Assembly: GCF_005222805.1 (NCBI RefSeq) | Contig: NZ_STGC01000005.1 | Coordinates: 1,711,641-1,775,640, forward strand | Reading direction: 5' to 3' | Length of the DNA: 64,000 bases | Source of the DNA: Devosia sp. FKR38 | Lineage (GTDB): Bacteria > Pseudomonadota > Alphaproteobacteria > Rhizobiales > Devosiaceae | In this document: piece by piece, positions 58,491 to 64,000 of the stretch | How the letters are laid out: each line of letters begins with the position of its first letter | Numbering within the stretch: position 1 is the stretch's first letter | The notes under the pieces: model-generated | What the model saw: only the letters and a program-made list of their open reading frames with translations | Databases searched by the model: none | What the model was told of the DNA's origin: nothing | Program-made: the position numbers and the translations under genes

Positions 58491-58889
58491 ATGACCATTC
58501 CTTTGATACGCACCAGCGCCCTTGTCCTGCCCGTGCTGCTCGGCATCGGCATCACGGCCTTCGCCGCCACCAGCGGCATGGCCAATAGCCCAGCCCAGGG
58601 CCTGCAGTGCGGCGTCATCACCAATACCAGCCACGGCATGATGACGCTCGAAGCCCAGGTGCTGAGCCCCAAGGCCGTGACCGGCAACTACAGCCTGGCG
58701 GTACAGGCGCGCAGCAACGGGGGCTCTACCAACCTCAGCCAGGGCGGCAATTTCACCGTCGAGGCCAACAAGATCGCCACCGTCGGAAGCGTCAGTATCA
58801 ATGCCGGCGCCCGCTACACGACCGACTTCAGCATCTCCCTGGATGGCAAGACCCATTATTGCGCAGACACCCTGCCCATCATCCGCTGA
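58491..58889 (+). CDS. CsgH-like curli assembly protein
   Basis: This encodes 132 residues with a signal sequence (hydrophobic residues 8-25). The mature domain has segments NLSQGGNFTVEANKIATVGS and a cysteine near each end (LQCGV, HYCAD), fitting the CsgH/CsgC-like beta-sandwich that inhibits premature amyloid formation in the periplasm. GGAGG lies before the ATG. It sits between two curlin-like genes, which supports the assignment. Confidence 0.75.
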   Translation: MTIPLIRTSALVLPVLLGIGITAFAATSGMANSPAQGLQCGVITNTSHGMMTLEAQVLSPKAVTGNYSLAVQARSNGGSTNLSQGGNFTVEANKIATVGSVSINAGARYTTDFSISLDGKTHYCADTLPIIR

Positions 58890-58911
58890 TCGCACCACAG
58901 CACCCGCAACC

Positions 58912-58937
58912 AGGCCCCGCCGCAACGGGGCCTTCTT
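58912..58937 (+). terminator. Rho-independent terminator after the csgH-like gene
   Basis: An 8-bp stem (58912-58919 with 58926-58933) is followed by a short T-rich tract. Confidence 0.75.
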
Positions 58938-58985
58938 GCCGTTCCGGCGCCGCCTGACTTGAACCTTGCCGAAGAAATTTCTGGC

Positions 58986-59052
58986 TGAACGGAGTCTGAA
59001 TGCCGCGCTCCAGATCGGTTCAGCACCGCTCCTCTAGTCTCTGGTCATCGGC
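58986..59052 (+). promoter_or_regulatory. Conserved promoter block of the second curlin-like gene
   Basis: The same 15-base TGAACGGAGTCTGAA, a GGTTCAG, a TCTAGTCT element and TCATCGGC occur with spacing within one base of the block before the first curlin-like gene. Confidence 0.6.
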
Positions 59053-59095
59053 TGAAACACCTCAGCACCCCACAGAACCCAACAGGAGAGACGCC

Positions 59096-59515
59096 ATGAC
59101 CACCAAGTTCACCAAGACTGCCGCTGCCGCCCTTGCTGCCCTCGTCATCGGCGCCGCAAGCCTGACCAGCCCCGCCATGGCCGGCGGCCAGATCTCGTTC
59201 AGCTTCTCTCCCGCTGACCCCGACCAGCAGCAGGCGCTCGGCATGGGCCTGCAGATGGTCTCGATCTTCAAGGGCCTGTCCAGCACCGGCGCCAATGTTT
59301 CCCAGAACGGCCATTTCAACGCTGCCGGTTTCAACCAGTCCGGCTCGCGCAATCACGGCCTGATCGTCCAGGAAGGCAATGGCCACCGGGGCACGGTCGA
59401 ACAGCATGGCAACAACAACAATTGCGGCCTGTTCCAGTTCGGCGAAAACACCAATGGCAGCTGCACCCAGTTCGGCAACAACCAGTCCAGCGTCACCACC
59501 GTCTTCGGCTTCTGA
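59096..59515 (+). CDS. Curlin-like amyloid subunit 2
   Basis: This encodes 139 residues with a signal peptide (cleavage after AMA, about residue 29), a non-repetitive region of about 40 residues, then five or six curlin-type repeats with the N-x-x-x-x-Q-x-G pattern (ANVSQNGHFNAAGFNQSG). The shorter repeat region and unique N-terminal part could make it a nucleator (CsgB-like) or a minor subunit; this is an inference. Two cysteines lie in the last repeats. AGGAGAG precedes the ATG. Confidence 0.8.
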   Translation: MTTKFTKTAAAALAALVIGAASLTSPAMAGGQISFSFSPADPDQQQALGMGLQMVSIFKGLSSTGANVSQNGHFNAAGFNQSGSRNHGLIVQEGNGHRGTVEQHGNNNNCGLFQFGENTNGSCTQFGNNQSSVTTVFGF

Positions 59516-59544
59516 TCGCCAATACCCAGGTCCAGAAAAAACGT

Positions 59545-59570
59545 AGGCCCGCATCGCTGCGGGCCTTTTT
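59545..59570 (+). terminator. Rho-independent terminator after the second curlin-like gene
   Basis: A perfect 9-bp stem (59545-59553 with 59558-59566) is followed by four T residues. It lies between this gene and the convergent dksA. Confidence 0.88.
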
Positions 59571-59593
59571 GGTTCGGCAAATCGTCAATCAGA

Positions 59594-60013
59594 CTATTCG
59601 TCGCGATAGACCTTCTCGCGGCGCTCATGCAGTTCCTGGGCTTCCAGGCTGAGCGTGGCGATCGGCCGGGCATCGAGCCGCGCGATACCGATGGGATCGC
59701 CGGTTTCTTCGCAATAGCCGTAGCTGCCATCCTCGATGCGCTTGAGCGCTGCATCGATCTTGGCGATCAGCTTGCGTTGGCGGTCGCGGGTCCGCAGCTC
59801 CAGCGAGCGATCGCTTTCGGAACTGGCCCGGTCGGCCATGTCCGGATGGTTCTGGTTTTCTTCTTGAAGGTTGTCGAGGGTCTCGCGGCTCTCGCGGAGG
59901 ATATCCTCCTTCCACGCGTTCAGCTTGGCCCGGAAATAGTCCCGCTGGCGCGGGTTCATGAACGGCTCGTCGTCACTGGGCCGGTATTCAATTACTTCTG
60001 CACCCGAAGACAT
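59594..60013 (-). CDS. dksA: DksA-type RNA polymerase-binding factor lacking the zinc cysteines
   Basis: This encodes 139 residues. The long coiled coil (RQRDYFRAKLNAWKEDILRES onward) inserts into the RNA polymerase secondary channel and works with ppGpp on stringent-response promoters. The zinc-finger region reads YGYCEETGDPIGIARL and ATLSLEAQE: only the first of four cysteines is kept (C-T-S-A), so no zinc is bound. I believe this is usual in Rhizobiales. The ATG at 60013 gives the normal length. It sits beside fliX. Confidence 0.93.
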   Translation of the reverse strand: MSSGAEVIEYRPSDDEPFMNPRQRDYFRAKLNAWKEDILRESRETLDNLQEENQNHPDMADRASSESDRSLELRTRDRQRKLIAKIDAALKRIEDGSYGYCEETGDPIGIARLDARPIATLSLEAQELHERREKVYRDE

Positions 60014-60163
60014 CAGCAGACTCAACTCCAATGCGCCCCTACGGCCGGTTATATATGCGCCTAAGCGCACCCCCGCAAGCACACATGTAACTCCTGATTA
60101 ACGCATGTGCGGACCGGCACCCCAGCCATAGACCGGGCTCCGCAACAGTTTGATGAAACCCGC

Positions 60164-60583
60164 CTAGCGCTTGGGAAATCTGCCAAACTTGGCCAGCTCG
60201 ACCTGCACCCGCAGATCGATGTCATCGAGCACGGCATCGAGCTCTTCTGTCGCCTGTTCGCGCACTTCGTCCAGCATGGCCGCCAGACGATCGAGACGCT
60301 CGGCACTGACCTGCCCGACCAACAGGTCCGCCTTGATCTCGTCGAGCGTATCGAGCAGCGAGCGACCCCGCCGCACCGCCCGCTTCTTGCGTTCGAGGGG
60401 ACCATCGACACTCTGCAGCGCCAGGATCGCATCAATGCCGGTTGCCCCGGCCACGGGTGCCGCATGCGCAACGCGCGCCGGCTCCTCGGCTCCGGCCGGA
60501 ATAAAGGCCACGCCTGACCCTGCGCGACCAGTGGAACTGGCCTTGCCGACACCCGACGTCCGTTTGGTCGTGTCTATGCGCAA
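60164..60583 (-). CDS. fliX: Flagellar assembly regulator FliX
   Basis: This encodes about 139 residues. The C-terminal half (LQSVDGPLERKKRAVRRGRSLLDTLDEIKADLL) and the end VDLAKFGRF-like segment match FliX, which in Caulobacter links completion of the early basal body to FlbD activity and so to sigma-54 class III promoters. The start is probably the TTG at 60583, giving MRIDTTKRTSG; a TTG 12 codons upstream is the alternative. It is divergent from flgI, as in Caulobacter. Confidence 0.88.
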   Translation of the reverse strand: MRIDTTKRTSGVGKASSTGRAGSGVAFIPAGAEEPARVAHAAPVAGATGIDAILALQSVDGPLERKKRAVRRGRSLLDTLDEIKADLLVGQVSAERLDRLAAMLDEVREQATEELDAVLDDIDLRVQVELAKFGRFPKR

Positions 60584-60613
60584 TGGGGGACTCAAATCGC
60601 AGGTTTGACCTAT

Positions 60614-60628
60614 GGGCAAAATCTGCCG
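60614..60628. promoter_or_regulatory. ftr-like dyad near fliX
   Basis: GGGCAAAATCTGCCG is GGGCA-N5-TGCCG, one mismatch from the symmetrical CGGCA-N5-TGCCG. It lies just upstream of fliX. Confidence 0.4.
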
Positions 60629-60635
60629 AGAGCCG

Positions 60636-60651
60636 TTAACGAAGCCTTAAT
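60636..60651 (-). promoter_or_regulatory. CtrA-like site in the fliX/flgI divergent region
   Basis: TTAACGAAGCCTTAAT is TTAA-N7-TTAAT, one mismatch from TTAA-N7-TTAAC. It lies 53 bases upstream of the fliX start. Confidence 0.6.
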
Positions 60652-60656
60652 GCGCC

Positions 60657-60671
60657 CGGCAAGAATTGCTC
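60657..60671. promoter_or_regulatory. ftr-like dyad upstream of flgI
   Basis: CGGCAAGAATTGCTC has the CGGCA-N5-TGC core with two mismatches at the end. Its centre is 93 bases before the flgI sigma-54 promoter, close to the 97 bases seen at flgF. Confidence 0.45.
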
Positions 60672-60756
60672 ACCACCCACCACCCAAACCTGCTCAGCCG
60701 GCCTGACCAGCGAAATAATCCATTAGATTCAAATTCATAAGGCGCCGTGAGCGAAC

Positions 60757-60772
60757 TGGCACGCTTTTCGCA
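60757..60772 (+). promoter_or_regulatory. Predicted sigma-54 promoter of flgI
   Basis: TGGCACGCTTTTCGCA matches TGGCAC-N5-TTGCA with one mismatch and correct GG-GC spacing, 58 bases before the ATG. Confidence 0.75.
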
Positions 60773-60829
60773 ATGTAGTGCCCGAACGTCGCGCCATGGG
60801 GATGGTGCGGCCTGAATTCGGGGACGAAC

Positions 60830-61954
60830 ATGATCAGACCATTGTTGCGACAGCTGTTGGCGATGACCCTGGGAGCCACCCTGGTGCTGGCGCCCGTGGG
60901 CGACGCCTTTGCCGCGGCGGCCCGCATCAAGGATATTGTCGACTTCGAAGGTGTTCGCGAAAACCAGCTGGTCGGCTATGGCCTTGTGGTCGGCCTCAAC
61001 GGCACGGGCGATAGCCTCAACAACTCGCCCTTCACCAAGCAGTCGCTGCAATCCATGCTCGAGCGGCTGGGCGTTAATACCGCCGGCGAGAATGTGCGCA
61101 CTGCCAATGTCGCGGCCGTCATGGTCACCGCCAACCTGCCCCCCTTTGCCACCCAGGGCTCGCGCATGGACGTTTCGGTCGCTGCGCTCGGCGACAGCGA
61201 CAGCCTCCAGGGCGGCACGCTGCTCGTCACCCCGCTGCTCGGCGCCGATGGCGAAGTCTATGCCATCGCCCAGGGCCCCGTCTCTATTAATGGCTTCAAG
61301 GCCGAAGGCGACGCCGCCACCATCATCTCCGGCGTCCCCACCACCGGCCGCATCTCCTCGGGCGCACTGATCGAACGCGAGATCGACTTCCACCTGGGCT
61401 CGCAGACCTCGCTACGCCTGGCCCTGCGCAATCCCGATCTCACCACCGCACGGCGCATTGCCCTGGCGGTCAATGACTTCATCGGCGCCCCCACGGCAAC
61501 GCCGGAAGATCCCGCCACCGTCCGCCTCACGCTACCGGCAGGCTTCAACGGCAATATCGTCGATCTGCTGACCGACATCGAACAGCTGATGATCGAAACC
61601 GACCAGACGGCCAAGATCGTCATCGACGAAAACTCCGGCATCATCGTCATGGGCAAGGATGTGCGGGTCTCCAGCGTGGCCGTCGCCCAGTCCAATCTGA
61701 CGGTGACCATCGCTGAAAATCCCACCGTGGTGCAGCCGGCCCCGCTCAGCAATGGCGAGACGGCCGTGCAGCCCAGTACCGCGCTCAACGCCAATCTGTC
61801 CTCAAGCGCCCTCGCCGTGGTGCAGGAGTCCGTGACGCTGCAGCAGCTGGTCGATGGCCTCAATGCCCTGGGCATCTCACCGCGCGATCTGATCGCCATT
61901 CTCCAGGCCATCAAGGCCACTGGCGCCCTCCAGGCCGAAATCGAGGTGCTGTGA
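60830..61954 (+). CDS. flgI: Flagellar P-ring protein FlgI
   Basis: This encodes 374 residues with a signal peptide (residues 1-28). ARIKDIVDFEGVRENQLVGYGLVVGLNGTGD and ERLGVN, and the C-terminal TLQQLVDGLNALGISPRDLIAILQAIKATGALQAEIEVL, are canonical. It forms the periplasmic P ring around the rod. It starts the flgI-rod-binding-FlgN operon. Confidence 0.97.
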   Translation: MIRPLLRQLLAMTLGATLVLAPVGDAFAAAARIKDIVDFEGVRENQLVGYGLVVGLNGTGDSLNNSPFTKQSLQSMLERLGVNTAGENVRTANVAAVMVTANLPPFATQGSRMDVSVAALGDSDSLQGGTLLVTPLLGADGEVYAIAQGPVSINGFKAEGDAATIISGVPTTGRISSGALIEREIDFHLGSQTSLRLALRNPDLTTARRIALAVNDFIGAPTATPEDPATVRLTLPAGFNGNIVDLLTDIEQLMIETDQTAKIVIDENSGIIVMGKDVRVSSVAVAQSNLTVTIAENPTVVQPAPLSNGETAVQPSTALNANLSSSALAVVQESVTLQQLVDGLNALGISPRDLIAILQAIKATGALQAEIEVL

Positions 61955-62289
61955 TGCAGCTCAACCCGACACAGGACACCAAACCCGGCTCCAGCCTCAC
62001 CCCGGCACAGATCGCCCGGGTGCAGAAACAGGCCGAGGATTTCGAGGGCGTCTTTCTCAATACCCTCACCAAGCAGATGTTCTCCAGCCTCAAGACAGAC
62101 TCCGCCTCGATGGGCGGCGGCTTTGGCGAGGAGACCTGGCGCTCCATGCAGGCCGAAACCCTGGCCAATACCATGGCCGAGAACGGCGGCCTGGGCATAG
62201 CCGAGCAGATGCTGCCCGACATGCTGGCCCTGCAGGAAGCCGCCAACAACCAGAACAAGATCCAGATGACTTTCGGAGCCTATAAATGA
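61954..62289 (+). CDS. Rod-binding protein (FlgJ N-terminal domain only)
   Basis: This encodes 111 residues corresponding to the rod-capping domain of FlgJ (QAEDFEGVFLNTLTKQMFSSL, GGGFGEETWRSMQAETLANTMAENGGLGIAEQML). The muramidase domain of gammaproteobacterial FlgJ is absent, as usual in alphaproteobacteria. The ATG overlaps the flgI stop (TGATG). Confidence 0.93.
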   Translation: MQLNPTQDTKPGSSLTPAQIARVQKQAEDFEGVFLNTLTKQMFSSLKTDSASMGGGFGEETWRSMQAETLANTMAENGGLGIAEQMLPDMLALQEAANNQNKIQMTFGAYK

Positions 62290-62753
62290 CCGCAGCAGCC
62301 CGCCTCGCCGCCCTCGACAGCCTGCCGGCCAAGGAGCTGTGCGAAATGGCCGAGGCCACTCTGGCCGCCCTGGTCGACGTGATGAACCAGGAGACCACGC
62401 TGCTGCGCGCCGGCCATCTGCGCCAGGCCAGCACGCTGACGCCGGAGAAGGCCCGGCTGGCGCAGGACTATGTCGGCTTTGCCCGCTCCGTGCAGCGCCA
62501 GGGCGCCCGGCTGGCCCAACAGGCGCCCCAGGCCGTCGAGCGCCTGCGCCTCGGCCATGAACGCCTAGCCACCCAGATGGCGGAAAACCTGCGTGTGCTC
62601 GCCACCGCCCGCAACGTGACGGAAGACTTGCTGACCGACGTCGCCCGCATTGTCGGCCAGCAGAACCGCGCCCAGGCCTATGGCCGCTCGGGCACCGTTG
62701 CCAGCGATCCCAGCAATTCCGCACGCGGCATTGCAGTAAACCGGGCGCTCTGA
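62286..62753 (+). CDS. FlgN-like flagellar chaperone
   Basis: This encodes 155 residues, almost wholly helical. The N-terminal ALVDVMNQETTLLRAGHLRQASTLTPEKARLAQDY region is that of FlgN-type chaperones, which escort hook-filament junction proteins; FlbY of Caulobacter is the likely equivalent (from memory). It overlaps the previous stop (ATGA). Confidence 0.8.
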   Translation: MTAAARLAALDSLPAKELCEMAEATLAALVDVMNQETTLLRAGHLRQASTLTPEKARLAQDYVGFARSVQRQGARLAQQAPQAVERLRLGHERLATQMAENLRVLATARNVTEDLLTDVARIVGQQNRAQAYGRSGTVASDPSNSARGIAVNRAL

Positions 62754-62856
62754 ACCAATAGAATTTGAATAAAACTATGTGATCCGCCCACACCGAAAGG
62801 CAATAGACGCGTTCCAATGCTGCAATATGGCATTCCGTTGACGGAAGGACCGCGTC

Positions 62857-63198
62857 ATGATCACACCAATAGTGCCTTTTGCAGCCTATTCCGGCGCATC
62901 CCATCTCAGCGACTTGCGCGACCGCAGTGCAGCGGGCGTTCGCACCATGCTGCCTGAAAGCGTGGCCTCAACGCCACGCGCTTCGCGCGCCGACAACAAC
63001 AATAGTCAGCCCGGCCAGGGTGCTCCGCAGCAGGGCGCCGCAGAACCGCACAAGGACAACTCCTCCATGTTCGCTGCGGCCGTCATCTCCGGCGCCCTGC
63101 CCCCAACGCCTCAAAGCATGGAAGAGCTGATCATGCGCATCGGCTCAAGCACCATTCCCGAGGAGTCCCAGGCCCGGCTGAAGGATCTTCTGGCCTGA
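62857..63198 (+). CDS. Small protein of unknown function next to flagellin
   Basis: This encodes 113 residues: a short ordered start, a Gln/Asn/Ala/Pro-rich middle (about residues 40-70, probably disordered) and a helical C-terminus ending in PEESQARLKDLLA. GGAAGGAC precedes the ATG. No family is recognised. Position between a FlgN-like chaperone and a flagellin gene suggests a late flagellar role. Confidence 0.65.
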   Translation: MITPIVPFAAYSGASHLSDLRDRSAAGVRTMLPESVASTPRASRADNNNSQPGQGAPQQGAAEPHKDNSSMFAAAVISGALPPTPQSMEELIMRIGSSTIPEESQARLKDLLA

Positions 63199-63291
63199 CG
63201 GAGCACCCGCTTGGCTGCACATTAATTTGGCAGCCTTCGTCTGGACAGTTAATGATTGGTGCCTGGCCCAACCTGCGACCATTCACAGAAA

Positions 63292-63313
63292 CCCCGGATT
63301 TCCGGGTTTTTTT
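63292..63313 (+). terminator. Rho-independent terminator before the flagellin gene
   Basis: A short CCCGGA/TCCGGG stem is followed by seven T residues, about 95 bases after the small unknown gene. Confidence 0.75.
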
Positions 63314-63367
63314 GTGCCTGAACTTATAAATGCCGCCGAAGAATTGATCCACTTTTCGCCGCGCCAT

Positions 63368-63383
63368 TTAACCCTTCCTTAGA
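63368..63383 (+). promoter_or_regulatory. Degenerate CtrA-like site upstream of flagellin
   Basis: TTAACCCTTCCTTAGA is TTAA-N7-TTAGA, keeping the first half-site and TTA of the second, 77 bases before the ATG. The match is weaker than at the other flagellar units. Confidence 0.35.
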
Positions 63384-63459
63384 GCCTGACGGATGACATT
63401 CGGGATGCCTCAGGACGAGGCCTCGTAGTTTGCGTATTCCTAGAAAAGGATCTCTACAA

Positions 63460-64000
63460 ATGGCTGACATCTCGCTCTCCAAAGCCGTCCGTGCCAACCT
63501 CAGCTCGCTCAAGAGCACTGCCAACATGATGGCCGAGACGCAGAACCGTCTCTCCACCGGCAACAAGGTGAACTCGGCTCTGGACAATCCCAGCAACTGG
63601 TTCACCGCCAAGGGCCTGAACAACCGCGCTGGCGATCTCAATGCCCTGCTCGACGGCATGGCCAACGGCATTCAGACTCTGAAGGCTGCGGACAATGGCC
63701 TGTCGGCCATGACCAAGACCCTGGAATCGATGCAGTCGACCCTGCGTCAGGCCCGTCAGGACAAGTCGTTCAACACCGAATCCCTGACCCTCGACAAGAT
63801 CAACCCGAACGATCCTGCTCTCGGCAAGCTGTCCGTCTCCGGCGGCGCCGTTGGTAGCCCGGTTGAAGTTGATCTGACCAAGACCGGCACCGGCAAGGCC
63901 CTCTCGACCACCGCTGCCTACTCCGCCCCGACCGGCACCGCAGCCAAGTCGAGCGTGACCAGCACCGGCACGGCGATCACCTATGACGCGACGGCCACCG
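63460..64000 (+). CDS. Flagellin, N-terminal part (3' truncated by window)
   Basis: The first 180 residues of a flagellin are present. The D0/D1 helices (SLSKAVRANLSSLKSTANMM, TQNRLSTGNKVNSALDNPSNWFTAKGL, GIQTLKAADNGLSAM) are typical of Rhizobiales flagellins. The region from about residue 120 begins the variable surface domain, rich in Thr, Ser and Gly. AAGGA precedes the ATG, and the gene runs off the window end. Its own promoter probably lies after the terminator at 63292-63313. Confidence 0.96.
   Translation, partial: MADISLSKAVRANLSSLKSTANMMAETQNRLSTGNKVNSALDNPSNWFTAKGLNNRAGDLNALLDGMANGIQTLKAADNGLSAMTKTLESMQSTLRQARQDKSFNTESLTLDKINPNDPALGKLSVSGGAVGSPVEVDLTKTGTGKALSTTAAYSAPTGTAAKSSVTSTGTAITYDATAT

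Noticed and set aside
63400..63445. A sigma-54-like GGCCTCGTAGTTTGC before flagellin
   Set aside because: The GG-to-GC distance is one base too long compared with the two good sites, and the -24 half is poor.

Overview
The window is GC-rich, densely packed DNA of an alphaproteobacterium. It looks like the Hyphomicrobiales, and a Devosia-like organism fits best, though the genus is my inference. The evidence is a CckA hybrid kinase, flagellar transcription units preceded by TTAA-N7-TTA(A/C) sites like CtrA boxes, a GAAC-N7-GAAC SOS box at recA, a BacA-type SbmA, FliX, a DksA without its zinc cysteines, MotE/DUF6468 genes, and the gene orders purL-bolA-grxD and recA-alaS. I saw no rRNA, tRNA, CRISPR array, insertion sequence or prophage.

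Bases 1-34 kb are mostly housekeeping genes. They start with the end of purL, then a secreted protein, bolA, a HAD hydrolase and the CGFS glutaredoxin grxD. Two MFS transporters, an extra ClpP, an ArsR/SRPBCC pair, a class V aminotransferase, an inositol-phosphatase-family enzyme, ttcA, sbmA/bacA, a GAF-EAL protein, rpsD, another MFS exporter, trmJ, GNAT, GFA and TfoX-N proteins, fabF, a MarR regulator and icd follow. Next come a VWA protein, a FadL-like porin with two tandem operators, a tandem pair of EamA transporters, alaS and SOS-controlled recA, then an AraD1-family protein and an aldo/keto reductase.

Bases 34.2-38.8 kb carry a DUF2237 gene coupled to cckA, then DUF1284, a second GFA protein and a PACE transporter. 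Bases 38.8-54.1 kb form the main flagellar block: flgB-flgC-fliE-fliQ-fliR-flhB (minus), fliO-fliP (plus), fliL-fliM-DUF6468-motE and a 1111-residue TPR protein (minus), and flgF-flgG-flgA-flgH (plus). After an interruption at 54.1-59.5 kb (a structured GC-rich spacer, an M32 carboxypeptidase, an ABC-F protein and a curli-like cluster), dksA, fliX, flgI, a rod-binding protein, a FlgN-like chaperone, a small unknown gene and the start of a flagellin gene complete the window.

The most notable signal is regulatory. Both divergent flagellar intergenic regions (fliL/flgF and fliX/flgI) have the same layout: a CtrA-like box, then a CGGCA-N5-TGCCG dyad resembling a FlbD ftr site, then about 95 bases further a sigma-54 promoter facing flgF or flgI. 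This parallels the Caulobacter class II/class III hierarchy, with cckA encoded next to its probable targets. A second notable signal is an almost identical promoter block in front of both curlin-like genes.
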